A program made the translations under genes and the position numbers. Below are positions 1 to 11,431 of a stretch of DNA of 64,000 nt, in pieces. The DNA is from Apostichopus japonicus (Eukaryota; Echinodermata; Holothuroidea; Aspidochirotida; Stichopodidae), in NCBI RefSeq assembly GCF_037975245.1, contig NC_092563.1, forward strand, positions 21,544,960-21,608,959, in the 5' to 3' direction. A model generated the notes under the pieces. It did not search any database, was not told where the DNA came from, and was given only the letters and a program-made list of their open reading frames with translations. Position 1 is the stretch's first letter. The number at the start of each line of letters is the position of its first letter.

Positions 1-318
1 AGATTGAAAGTGCTTCCGCCGCCCTTGGCTGTAATGACTTGCCCGAAAAAAGCCAAAATTTCAACATATCAATGCCAATATCATATAAGCAAGCATCGGT
101 CATTACAGTGCATGGCATCGTGTACCTTACGGTCCGTGAAAGTTGCACAGTATACCGCCGGATGCTATGTAAACAACGAAATGTCTTATGTAGATGGAGA
201 AAAATCATACAGATCCATTTATGTCAAAACTCTCTTTTACAGTAGTAATGTCGGCCAAGCTTAGAACTTTATTTTAATTACCAAGGAAATAATTTTTAAG
301 CTATTCATTGCTATTTAT

Positions 319-437
319 TTTTCTTTCAGTAGGTGCCCGAAAAAGATGGGGAAAAATTTGGTTGCGGGGGGGGGGGGGGCAGGGTGAGGGGGCTGCAGCC
401 ACCGCCTCCTACGGGACCTACGCCTGTGTGTGTAGTG
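319..437 (-). mobile_element. hAT-like MITE remnant (end of family with CATAGGCGTAGGAG termini)
   Basis: Read on the minus strand, the segment starts with a diverged terminus (CACAGGCGTAGG), then the G/C-rich CTGCAGCC block. It continues into the 'gggcacctactgaaagaa' text shared with the complete copy at 25249-25580 and the one at 59851-60111. A run of 13 G lies inside. Only one terminus is present, so the element is truncated. Confidence 0.6.
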
Positions 438-444
438 TTCGGTT

Positions 445-1105
445 TCGATATACCTGATATCGGAAATATCTGCTATTTTTCATTTCCTTCAACCAAGTTT
501 TATAATAGCCGTTCTAAGAGGTTTTAATATTTCTACACCAATAAATTAACTGTGTCTGAATTTTCGAAAATTTCCTCACCAACATTCTTCATCATACTTT
601 CCTCTACTCGTGCAACTTTGACCTGTCTTTTAGGGGTTCAAGGAGGTTTTTCTATATTGCTTGTCCATAGATTGAATTTTGTGCAACATTATGGGTATGT
701 TTTGAAGTGATTTTATTCACGAGAAATGTGAATTTTCAAATTCTCAACAAATAATGGGCTTAAAACCTTGAAAAGTGGGGCTTTTGGATATTGTGGGCCG
801 TGACGTAGAATCACCTACAAAAGCTATGATCCATAGGACATGCAATGAGGTCGAACATGATGTGTGACAATCTTCAAAAAGGTTATGGATGGAAAAAACT
901 TTTGGGAAATACTTGGTTCTCAGGCAAAAGTGTACATCTGGTGGGTCATTTTCAAGCCCGAGAAGTGCTATTTCCGGTGATCTGGGGGGTATCAACACCA
1001 GAAATTTTCTTGTACGCTGCGCGCCAACCGATGGTGGCGCTCCGCTTAGATAGTAATTCGCGCCCCCCGGGTTAGAAAATCCTGGATACGCGCCTGGTGT
1101 CTGTA
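445..1105. repeat. Dispersed repeat, paralogous to 52590-53770
   Basis: From about 480 to 870 the sequence ('acaccaataaattaact', 'ttgtgcaacattatggg', 'ggcttaaaaccttgaaaa') is repeated with high identity at 53460-53770. The stretch 955-1060 ('gcgccaaccgatggtggcgc', 'cgcttagatag') recurs at 52600-52705 and at 60000-60050. These are probably internal parts of one transposon family whose terminus is the MITE at 319-437. No transposase motif can be read. Confidence 0.6.
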
Positions 1106-1416
1106 TATTATGTACAACTGCACATCATAAATACTGCGCAGTCTGGCTACAGCCCCCACCCCCCTCTCCTCCTCCATTCATTCCCCAGCATCCTTTGTTT
1201 AAAACATTACCATTTGAACTTCTTTTGGAGTTGATGATATGTCATGAGAAGAATTTACATATCTCCAAAAAGAAAATAAAAAGGCTGCGAGTAATCTTGA
1301 GTATGATTATACATCCACTCATCTAAAGCAAAATGACTAGTAAAGAGATAGGATTAACATGTAGATACAGTAGAATGTGACTGTCAGTTTATGCTTCTTT
1401 CTTTTCTTTGCGACAG

Positions 1417-1575
1417 ACCTTCATTCAGCAAGCTGTCATTACCAAGGCAGTGAGATTGGCACATTTGTCCACGAAGATTCCACTCAACTAGAAGCCATGG
1501 GAACCATCTATGCTGTGGATAAGTCTCGGATCTTCATAAAATCATTCACTTTTGATGGAAACCAATTTGGCAGAG
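1417..1575 (+). CDS. DM13-1, exon a
   Basis: Acceptor ...CGACAG before 1417 and donor AGAG|GTTAGA; enters after a phase-1 intron and leaves in phase 1. The translation has the DM13 opening pattern: G-x-F-x-H, then GTIYAVDKSRIFIKSFTFDG, matching the usual 'G-x-V-x-x-V-D-x-x-x-L-x-I-x-x-F-x-Y-D-G' core. An upstream exon with the signal peptide must precede it. An in-frame ATG at 1377 lies in the intron and polypyrimidine tract and is not the start. Confidence 0.8.
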
Positions 1576-2141
1576 GTTAGAAAAATTTGAAGCTATTCTT
1601 GCTTCGAAAGTAACTCCCAAACTGTTCATTTCATGATTGTTACATAATTTGTTATAATTTATTCATTTTAAACTAATTACAGAAACAACCAAGAACTGCA
1701 AGCTACTTACTTTACAGTATGCAAACATTGTATCATTCCAATGCTTTTCTACATGGTACTGTACGTCGACCTATGTCAGTCCATGAGCAGGACATTTAAT
1801 ATCCCTGTATGACACATCCCACATGCACTGACTGTTGCACAGATATTTATCCATGTACTAGTAGTTTGTCATTTCTGATTTATGATGAAACTGTGCCCAC
1901 ATGTGCATTCCCATGATGCAATTTACCATTGAGCATATTCTGGGCTGTCATGATCAGAATTAACATTTCTGTCTTAATTGCAGTAGTCAGTACATGAGGT
2001 TGTTGTGACAGCTGCTAGTTTACAGCTGAGACTAGAAAATTTACTACTTTTTTTTTAATTATTGCCATAATTTCTGAAGGATTCTGAATTCAGTTTAAAC
2101 TTTATGTTAACTACCTTGGGGACTTAATTGTTCTTTAATAG

Positions 2142-2205
2142 ATATCCATTTTTTCGCCGGTCGCTCAGATGCAACAGGAGTGATTATTCCCGATGAAATG
2201 GGAAC
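2142..2205 (+). CDS. DM13-1, exon b
   Basis: A 64-nt exon with acceptor TTAATAG and donor GGAAC|GTGAGT, phase 1 in and phase 2 out. It encodes DIHFFAGRSDATGVIIPDEMG. This is the middle of DM13, where the family has an aromatic-aromatic-x-G motif followed by G-x-x-I/V-P-x-E. It is too short and lacks an ATG, so ORF prediction misses it; the frame joins exactly to the exons on both sides. Confidence 0.8.
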
Positions 2206-3530
2206 GTGAGTGCAGGGTTAAGTTGTTCTTAAAGATTGGTGGTGGTTTCAAATGGTGAAATGTTTCGAGGTATAAAGCAAAATAGCAGGCATACATGTGC
2301 AACCAGTTGAGTGTCATTTTGCTTCAGTTTTAAAGCTTCAGCATTTAAACAACCAACTTGACTAAGTGCCAAGTATTTTAATGATCTTGAGCAACATTTG
2401 GATGCTTATATATTATGTGTGCAACCAAGAACACCTTGATCAACTTACAGATCTAATTATATAGTAAATATTAGTTACTGTGTCAACAATAGCACTGGTG
2501 GTGGTACATATATGTACAGGACCCTGTACATTACGTTCTGCTTGCCTTAAAATGCTTCAGGATTTCCCAGAGGCATGAAACTATATATATCTAATTCAAA
2601 GATTCTCTATGTGCTTTAATTTTTGTATTAATTTTTTTTTGGGGGGGGGCGGGGCATTTGAATTGGAAAAAAAATGATAATTGCTTTATACTCTCATACT
2701 TTATAGGAAGAAATACTGTACTTGCTAACAGTTCAAATGGTTATATGATTTCCTCAGAACAAGTTAACTATTCTCTCTTTCTTTTCTTTGCTTTGCGTTG
2801 CATTGTCTTCACTTGGTGACTGGGCTTCACTGGAAAATATTTAATGGTTCTCTAAGTTTAGTCCTTCTGGCACTTATTCTTTCTTGTCAGATATCTTTGC
2901 TCTAGAAAGTTTTTTTGTTTTGTTTTGTTGTTTCCTTTTCAATGCAGTTGTGATGGCGTACTTGTATGTATGTAAGTGTGACCCCTGCTTGCAAATTAAG
3001 GAAATCTCAAGAAGAGCAATTGGATGGATCTTAAATATTGTGTGTAGATGTATGTAGATGATGTGTGTAGATATATATATATATATTAATATGCTTCGCA
3101 TTAAGGAGGGAAATTTGAATAGATAGGTCTCAAAGTTTGTGAAACCTTACATGACGTAGATAAAGCGTATTGCTTTCAAAGGTTAAGTTCAAAGGTTATT
3201 GAAAGACAGTGGCAGAGGTCATAATGATGAAACCTTATAAACTTCATGAATATTTCAAGTAGAGGAACTTTGAATATGTCTTGGATAGATCTCATTTGTG
3301 GTCTTTAAATGCCTCAGATACGGTAGGGTATAGATGAAGTCTGCTGTTAAAGTAGAGGTCAATATGTCCACAGAGAAAGTGGAAACTTTGAAAACATGAT
3401 ATCCCGAAAATGGAAACTTGGTTGCATTGATCTCACATCTATTGTGATGGTATGGCTGAGGTCAAATGTCGCTTTAATACACCATATGTTAAAGCCAGCT
3501 CAAATATTGTAACCTTTTATGTCAAGACTA
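2206..3530. other. Left part of intron 2, low-complexity only
   Basis: No coding exon is recognised. It holds a T-run followed by a G-run (about 2631-2655) and a short AT dinucleotide run (3069-3087). From about 3120 to 3530 there is sequence with phrases such as 'gaggtcaa', 'accttataaac' and 'ggataga' that look like diverged copies of the AGGTCA-containing intronic repeat found elsewhere in the window. Confidence 0.5.
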
Positions 3531-3719
3531 CACTGTTAAAAAAAATTCTGTAAATTAACAGAAAACGATTGGAAAAAAAGTTTCCAATCGTTTCCTGTTA
3601 TTTTTACAGACAATCTGTAAAAAGGAATTAACTGGAAAATAATGTTTTCTTTTTACATAGTTTTCCAGTTAAAATTTTTACAAGAATAATCTGTTAAATA
3701 GAATAACATAAAAATTCTG

Positions 3720-4330
3720 TTTTATTTAGCATTTTTCTAATGTATATTTAACTGAATTCTTCTGATAAAATTACAATTTATTCCTGTTTGTTTACAGACA
3801 GTTTTGTTGTGTTTTACTACCAAATTCTGTCTTTTTACAAGTTTTCGATGTTACTTTACCAAATCGTCTGATAAAATTTCAATTTTTGTCTCTTTTTTTA
3901 CAGACGGTTTTACTTCTAAATTCTGTCTTTTTACAAGTTTTCGATGTTAATTTACCAAATCGTCTGATAAAATTACAATTTTTGTCTGTTTTTTTGCAGA
4001 CGGTTTTACTTCTAAATTCTGTCTTTTTACAAGTTTTCGATGTTAATTTACCAAATCGTCCGATAAAATTACAATTTTTGTCTGTTTTTTTGCAGACGGT
4101 TTTACTTCTAAATTCTGTCTTTTTACAAGTTTTCGATGTTAATTTACCAAATCGTCTGATAAAATTACAATGTTTGTCTGTTTTTTTACAGACTGTTTTA
4201 CTCCTAAATTCTGTCTTTTTTACAGGATTTTGATGTTAATCGTTCAGTCAATTTGCTTAAATCTTCTGATAAAATTCAAATTTATGTTTTTTTTACAGAC
4301 GCTTTTAACGTGTTTGTCTACCAAATCTGT
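3720..4330. repeat. 96-bp-period subterminal tandem array inside the TIR element
   Basis: About five to six units with period close to 96 bp. Each contains CTGATAAAATTACAATTT, a TTTTTACAGACGGTTTTAC block and TTCTGTCTTTTTACAAG. The period is a multiple of three, so it yields an artificial 32-residue protein repeat (open frame 3886-4233) that should not be read as a gene. The CTGT...ACAG words echo the element's termini, as expected for transposase-binding subterminal repeats (inference). Confidence 0.8.
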
Positions 4331-6754
4331 CCTTTAACAATTTTTTTATGTGAATTATTAATGGTTTATCAATTCCATAAAAAAGAAACATAAGTGTGAA
4401 AATTTGATATTGACAATTAAAATAAATTGATGGGTTTTATCTGTCTTAGTTTACGGCAAGGTTTCTACAAAAAGAAAGTACATACTTAAGGAATACGCCA
4501 AAAATATACGGTAGAAGTACGTTGAAATGCTCATGTTTATTTTCACCCTTTATTTACACAACTTCTTCTTTCATCTTGGAGTGAGGTCTTCCCCAAAAAC
4601 CTGCACATACAAAGGTGCTTTTAACCTATCACTTTTCACCACTTTACTAAAACTAAAAGCTTCTTAAGTAGATACTAGAAACACAAAAACTCAATTATAA
4701 AACAACAAGTAGAGAACTTAAACTTCAACACTGAAACAATAATTCTACTTTTCAAGAATTGAGAAATGACTGGTGACTGATATCACAAACTTCAGGCCAA
4801 GACAATTACAAACCAGTTACAAAAGTCTGTATAGGAACAATAAGAGATACAGGTTTTGCAACTGTTCTCAAGAGGTGGTAAGATCACCTTACACCAAAAG
4901 CAATACATTGAAAGCTACTTCATTTGTTGCTATCTTTGGTTAGGGCCAATTAAGTTGCCCAAAAAACCACAAAATATGTGACCCTTAATTTTACAAACTG
5001 ACTGCAATTATAAACTTTCTAAATGGCATATACTGCAAAAAGCTCTTCACCGAATATTAAGCTAAAGTAAGATTTTGCATACAATAATATCTTTGTAATG
5101 TATTTATAATCACATACTATATTATGTCAGCCTCCTCACAGTAATAAAAATTCTCCATAGAGTTGGTCAAGGCATGTGGCTTATGACCAACTATTCAAGA
5201 ACAACTATATGATCATCTTCTGTAAATCAGTTTCAAACATTATTTTTCAACCCATGAAGTGGAAGACCCCAGTTTGGGACGACAAACACCCTGAAACTAT
5301 CCCAAAGTGGGCATTTCAAATGGAAAACAATCATTAGCCAAAACCTTCATGGTAGGCTTAAGGGTTAAGTGACGTTAGAAGCTTCAAACTTTCTAATTAT
5401 TACTACACAACTTTCAAACATTTTCATATAAAGCTGAGCCATGATATCACGAACATGCAATCATTTCTGCAATGCAAATGTCAAAATGGAAACTAAAAAC
5501 ACAGAACTTAGCAAATCAACAAGGAAGTAACTTAAAGTCCAAAACTGAAACAGTAAACCTCTTTTTCAATGTTGAAAAAATTGGTGCATGCCAATATAAA
5601 CTTCAGGCCCTGTCAATTCCAAACCAGATGTCTATGAATACCAAGGCTAAAATATAAATTCCAGCCAGAAATGGATATTCTCACAAGTACATTAATAATT
5701 ATTTGATGGAGTATTTCACTGGGGTAGGGGATGTAGAAAGGGAAAACTTGGTCTTAATGCATAGGCAGTGCAATTCCTATAGACCCTACACTACACACAG
5801 TAATAGACAAGCATACATTAGTATAGTTTTGTGGCACTACACACTGTAATCACACTTTTTTTAAATGAAGTAGTTTAAATAATATCACATAGTATAAACT
5901 CACCACTGAAAACGAAAAATGGCAAACATTTCACCATTTAAGGAATGGTTCAATGTGCATGAACACTGGTATTAAAATGAACCCATTGTCCTTGTAAACA
6001 TTTATACTTATTAGAAAGTTTCCTTTCGTGGCTACTGCCTTTATGCATGCTATGATCAGGAAATCCACTGGATGAAATTTTTCTTCAATTGAATAGCACT
6101 CTAGGAAGAGGATAGAAGGGGGCACAAATTTGCAGTCAATTCTTTGGGCAATTTGAAATGTAAGGTCATAGAAGGTGTCACATTTACTATCAAAAGTGAA
6201 CTTTTAGCAGACAGGTGTAACAATATAGTGTTAGTAATAGAACTTCATATTAATCAATACTTTATATGTCTGAATAACATGCCAACATGAATGAATAGAA
6301 TTCCATAAACAAACTCTACAGTCTCATCTCCTGCTTGCTTCAAGTCCACCTTAGGTAGAAAATGTGATGCAAAGCCCATGAAAATGCATAGATTTCAATT
6401 CTCTTTAATTATCTAAAACAAAATTTCATCTGAAACCATTCTGCTTTAGAGGCACAGAATATGGAGATTGGTGTGCAGATTATTTCATGTCTGTGTACTC
6501 AGTACTGATCGTAGTACATAAAAACATCATCCACCTGAACGTTCCTTACATATAAGCTGAATGTCTATATACATGAAGGAAACACTAAGAGTGGCTAAAG
6601 GCGACATTGAGGTTCCAGCCAGAAGTAACCATCTTAACTTGATTTTGAATGAGTTGAATAAAAACAAAAAAACAAACGTTTCTAAATGGTTCCTGTAGTA
6701 ACTAAACTCGAAATAAGTCCACTGATCACCATACTACACTGTTTGATGTTTTTA

Positions 6755-6866
6755 TTACTTTGTTGACTCATCCTTGATATGTCCCAAAAGAGACAACACT
6801 TTGGGATTTATGGCTGAGGATTTCCTACTTTTTCCTGATGTGGGTGGGTTGATTCCAACAAAGCAC
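6755..6866 (-). CDS. Accessory gene of the TIR element, last exon
   Basis: Minus strand: acceptor TTTGGCAG|GTGC, then CFVGINPPTSGKSRKSS...INPKVLSLLGHIKDESTK and a TAA overlapping an AATAAAA polyadenylation-like signal. The frame joins the exon at 7819-7987 across a phase-2 intron (E-F-I-Q-R-C-F). The pattern E-F-x-Q-R-x-F-x-x-I-N-P...N-P-K-V is one I associate with an uncharacterised family of transposon-linked proteins in fish and marine invertebrates. No biochemical function is known to me. Confidence 0.55.
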
Positions 6867-7818
6867 CTGCCAAAAAAAAAAAAGAGTTGATTTTTGTTAC
6901 TTTTGGTGGGAATTAATATTTTCATCGTTGACCTTGACCAGTAGAAAACCATGTCTTTAAAACATTATACTACTGAAAATGTGTTGCACATTAATTATTC
7001 ACTTCACTGTTTCAGGTATAAATTAAATGGCTACTCACACTGCTTTCATATTAGTTTGTATTTATAATTATGAAAGTCATAATGATTGTGGTCAAAACAT
7101 TTTGAAGCATATTTCCTTATTCACAATTCTTTTATTACTTTTTTTTTTGAAAACAGTTGTTGTTTATAACAGTCAATTCCACAAGAAGACTGTCCATGAA
7201 ATCAATTTGGAATGTACAGTTTGAAGGATTAAAGCCTGGGTCCCATCTATACAATTCTACAAGCAGTAAATTTCAAACAAAGTCCGACGATGAAACACAA
7301 GAATCAACTTCAAAATCGAAAAAATGCAGGTGGATTGTAGTTGAAAGGAAATATGACACTGATCTTCTTGGAGCAACGATCAGGATCGACTTTTTCAACT
7401 GTGCATTTTGTTGCAAGTTTAATCCCAATGTTGATGGGACTAGGGCTCTACAAATAATGTCACTGCATAAATATTCTACGATCTTCAAATTAATGATGCT
7501 GTTACTATTTAACACTAAACACCTACTGCAGCAGTTCATCTAAACTGAGGTAAATAATTGTTAAGTTAGACTATGACCAAATTTCATGTAACAGTACCTT
7601 CAATGGTATTCTAAGTTGGGATCATGATCTTCTCTCTAGACAGACAAATTATGACTTACTTGTGTAACTACTCAACTGAATTTTACACTGGTTCAAGTCT
7701 TTCCCAAGTGTTGGTAGAAAACACACTAAACAAGGAAAACACTACCATGAGTTACAACTCCAATCCCAGCTATAACCATTACTGTACAAATATTCATTCA
7801 TATTCCATTAACACTTAC

Positions 7819-7987
7819 CTCTGGATGAACTCCAATGTCACACAGCTGTCTGCAGGATACTGAATGTTTAAAACATAGTATGTGGCAAAGAGGTAGGCAA
7901 GGGCACTTTGAAAATCAGCAATAAGATGATTGACAACTACCTTGTCAACTGCGATCATATACTTCCGCCCGGCCAACAGTTTGGTTC
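7819..7987 (-). CDS. Accessory gene of the TIR element, penultimate exon
   Basis: Minus strand: acceptor TATCACAG|GAACC and donor CCAGAG|GTAAGTG, 169 nt. It encodes GTKLLAGRKYMIAVDKVVV, then ...ALAYLFATYYVLNIQYPADS...TLEFIQR. The A-L-x-x-L-F-x-x-Y-Y-V-L-N-I-x-Y-P block followed by E-F-I-Q-R is the most recognisable conserved segment. It reads left-to-right across the junction with 6755-6866. Confidence 0.6.
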
Positions 7988-9111
7988 CTGTGATATCAAT
8001 ATCCAAACAAAGATAAAAATGTCAATCCGAGTTTCACTTTGTCATTATTTTCCGAAATTGAATTTTTTTAGTGCTGTTCCGGACTAAGAATATGTTTCCA
8101 TTCTTTTACTGAAGGATTATCCTGTAACATTCTCAAGAGTAGTAACTTTTTTAGGGACCTTAAAAAAGGTATGTCCATTAAACACTTAACCTAGAAACTG
8201 CAATGACAAGATCAAAAGTGAATTGCAAGCAGAACCCACTGATTTTTCACTGAATGATGCAAAGCCTAAATCAGTGGACAACCCCTCCCCCACATTGGAA
8301 GAAAAAAATTCTCTGCCCTGCCTCTGTAAGAATAGGTATCACACCAAACAAGAGCATTGGTCATCTATCTATTGCCTTGCATCTTGGATTCTATGCAAAC
8401 CTTATGCATAACTTGAAAGGCCAAATGCAATTACCCCATTCTGACTACAAACCCTCTATACTAATTCATAAATATGTACACGCCATTCTTTTAATCTCAA
8501 AACAATGTTTCTGTTACATTTTTACCTTTACTACTGGACATTAACGTTCTGAACCAACCTGAATGAGAGATTTGAAGGATTTAGCTGATGCTTCCAAGTA
8601 AGAGTTGGATGATTGCTTATGCCATTACACCAAACTGAGTCTAAATTACTGCCGCCAGACTGGTTTGTGGCATATTTAGAGCCACTTCCCATCATAGCCA
8701 GAAGATGTAACTTCAATAAATGAATCTTCTCTTTCATCTAAATATCACATTATACTAAATCTTGGCAAACTGCTTCTCAGTATCTAACAAGTATCTACCA
8801 CACTGAAAGCTAGTACATTTGTTCCCATGTCACATTTAGAACACTTTTGATAAGTATATACCTCTATTGCACAATTTGGAAAGGAAGACTTTGCATTTGA
8901 ATTAAGAAACAGGAATTCCTACTATAGTCTGAGCCTAGCAAGGGATCAATGGTAGGAAAAGAGAGGCTTGGTAAAACAATCAGTAGTATTCAAACAAAAT
9001 GTTGAGCAGGATCCAAGGGATACTTTAAATCTGATGTGCTTAAATATTGTTGATGAAAATAACAAAGCTCTGTAAACAGAAACACCCGAAATGTACATTC
9101 AAGAAGCTTAC

Positions 9112-9178
9112 CCGAAACAACAATACAGGGTGATGGAGAGTTCAAGCCAGAAACAGCCTCCTGATCACTGCTTGTCTC
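9112..9178 (-). CDS. Accessory gene of the TIR element, internal exon (candidate)
   Basis: Minus strand: acceptor CTTTCCCAG, 67 nt, donor TTTCGG|GTAAGC. It encodes ETSSDQEAVSGLNSPSPCIV, a Ser/Asp-rich linker-like segment. Phase 0 in and phase 1 out, which matches the phase needed by the exon at 7819-7987 only if the 8.0-9.1 kb interval contributes frame-neutral sequence. No family motif is present, so support comes from splice sites and position only. Confidence 0.4.
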
Positions 9179-9400
9179 CTGGGAAAGTAAAATATGTGCA
9201 ACTTGTATTTTAAAACCTGAAACTTTTACAAAGTTGTCTGGTGGCAGAAATTGGATAACAATTTGATCTGGGCCCCATTCTACAAAGAGTAACCCACAAT
9301 CTTAGATTTGATTTATAGTCTTTGTTTAACTTTAAATCACACTCAAGACAAAGAAAAACTCTGTATGGAACAGGGCCCTAGTTAGGATATTACATAGCAG

Positions 9401-9429
9401 TTATATATATATATATATATATATATATA
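9401..9429. repeat. (TA)n microsatellite
   Basis: An uninterrupted TA dinucleotide run of about 29 bp inside the TIR element. Confidence 0.95.
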
Positions 9430-9647
9430 GCAGTTAATTGTCACCTTAGTGTAGGTCAAAGTTCACTTCAGTAGCCATCATGATGGCAGTCTACATGACT
9501 ACTCATTACTAAATAATGTTTAATTATTGGCCATATACAGCACACATTTTGACCAAGTCTGTATAAACACACTTAAAAGAACACATGTGGCATTACACCT
9601 CGAGTACACACATTGCTTTTGGCATGATCTAAGAACATATTCTGCAC

Positions 9648-9704
9648 CTGTGGCATAGTCAGGTTGTTGTCATTGGGCTGATCTGCAACTCTATGTAAGG
9701 TGTC
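9648..9704 (-). CDS. Accessory gene of the TIR element, upstream exon (candidate)
   Basis: Minus strand: acceptor GCCTTTCAG, 57 nt (19 codons), donor CCACAG|GTGCAG, phase 0 on both sides and so compatible with 9112-9178. It encodes DTLHRVADQPNDNNLTMPQ. A possible first exon lies further upstream (10328-10552, ending CTGAG|GTGGGT), but its phase does not join cleanly. The 5' structure is therefore unresolved. Confidence 0.3.
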
Positions 9705-11431
9705 CTGAAAGGCTGATCAACATAACACTACAGAGACTATAACAATGTGACACTGAAATTTTATTCAAAATCCCCACTTTGCCATCCCTTGCTTAAAATT
9801 AGGCTTTCAACTAATCTATGGTTAGTTCAACTTTACCAGGGTGAAATTGCACTTTTTACTGTAGTCTTCAACCTACAGTAAAACTACTGTAGCATTACTG
9901 TTAGGCCCTAAGCTTTGTTGGGTATCATAAGTTTTCAAAGCTAATGAGTAATGTTGGCTTAAACTTAATCAACAATTCGGTTAAAAGTAGCCTATTAATA
10001 TTAATAGCCTAGGCTACAGCCGCACAGGCAATAGCAAAAACCTAAGTTTTTAAATTGTATATGGGCCAAGCCTATAGGCCTAGGCTATTATTTTATTTCA
10101 TCAATATCGCTCTGGACTAAGACCACCGTTAGCCACTGATGCCTAACGTTATGCTAGGCCCTTCGCTATTCGGCCTAGCCTATAAAGCTCAGTTATCGCA
10201 TCCGTTATACAAAAACATTTAGCAGATTTTCCGAAACGGCAAGAAAAAGCCTTCTAAGAATTTGTTATTGATGAATAGTCATTGTTTCTACCAACTTATT
10301 TGCTAACAAAACTTGAATGAACTTCCACTACACCCACCTCAGTCGAATATTGAAGAATTCTCCTGCGTCATCAGTGAAAAGGCAGCTATGTGTTGTGTAC
10401 TGCATGCTGGACGTAAGCAGTAATAGTGTGTACGTACGTACGTGGTCGGAGTTCGGTGCGCTGTTGTATTGTACGTATAACTGAAAAAGTTTCTTGTGCA
10501 CTGATACGTCAGGCCGTGGACTGTTATTTTGGCGGGAAACGTTAATATGCATATGTTACACTCGTGAACCCAGGTGGAAACCGTGACCTTAGGTCACCGA
10601 GCCATTGCAAAACCACTGGACTGCATTAGGTGTGCCATACACGCTGTACGTTGTTTTCCACTCCAATGCAACCCTTAACAACATCAATCTGTCTCACCCA
10701 CATGCTCGCTGTATCACGAAATCGATCGGCATTTACTCAAATTTAAATTATTTGAAATAAAAATGCCCAAATTAAATAGAATTTTTTTCGTCTATTTAGT
10801 GCGCATTCAATGCCAATTGAAGACAGTTAATAATGATCACAATTTTTTTAAACCCCAGAGCTTCCGTGCATGGGCATCGCCCAAAGGTCCCGAAAACACA
10901 TTGACTAACCTAGGGCCCGAAGCGGGTCCCTGGACCACACACCCGAGATGAGGGCATCCCATATATTGTTCAGTCAGATTGTGCTTGAAGAAACATACGA
11001 TGAATTGGTCTATAAAAGGACCCTATAGTGTTGCTAATTGAAATACTAAATATTTGTTTATTCCGTAAAAATGAAAAGTTTCTGTTTAAAAACATTTCTT
11101 TGTCGTAGTAAATACAAATTGATGGTAAAAAAAACAGTGCGATCATGTTATTGCAATAAAACAGATATAAGTTGTAAAATAACAGGATTTTTCAACTGTT
11201 ACTTTAATTTACAGTTACTTCTGTAAAAATATTAATGATTGCAGTCAAATTTTGTTAAAAAAATAGAAAATAATTGTTTTCTAAATAAACAGAAAATATA
11301 TGTTATATTACATTTTGTTTTTGTAGCAATACAAACTGTTTGTAAAAATACAGTAATTTTTGGTTAATGGGAAAAAACCGGAAATTTATGTTAAAAAAGT
11401 CTGTAAACTGACAGATATTTTTAACAGTGTA

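Larger units (their letters stand above)
3531..11429. mobile_element. 7.9-kb terminal-inverted-repeat DNA element, EnSpm/CACTA-like (CACTG ends)
   Basis: The left end reads CACTGTTAAAAA...ATTCTGTAAATTAACAG. The right end is its inverted counterpart, CTGTAAACTGACAG...TTTTTAACAGTG. Both ends are flanked by TA (3529-3530 and 11430-11431), a possible 2-bp target duplication. CACTG termini with short duplications and long arrays of subterminal repeats fit EnSpm/CACTA elements; I saw no transposase, so the superfamily is an inference. The interior has a 96-bp tandem array near the left end, TTTTACAG/CTGTAAAA-rich subterminal sequence at the right end (11040-11429), and a minus-strand accessory gene. 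It sits in intron 2 of the DM13 gene and makes up most of that intron. Confidence 0.7.

Noticed and set aside
1377-1416. ATG at 1377 as the gene start with a signal peptide (hydrophobic SLCFFLFFA)
   Set aside because: The hydrophobic codons are the pyrimidine tract of the acceptor ending CGACAG. The following sequence joins in phase 1 as an internal exon. A true start here cannot be fully excluded without transcripts.
3886-4233. 115-codon open frame with a 32-residue repeat
   Set aside because: It is a by-product of a 96-bp non-coding array whose period is divisible by three. No start context, splice sites or known motif.
7157-7543. 128-codon plus-strand open frame inside the TIR element
   Set aside because: Opposite strand to the recognisable accessory exons, no motif, low-complexity ends. 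More likely intron of the minus-strand gene.
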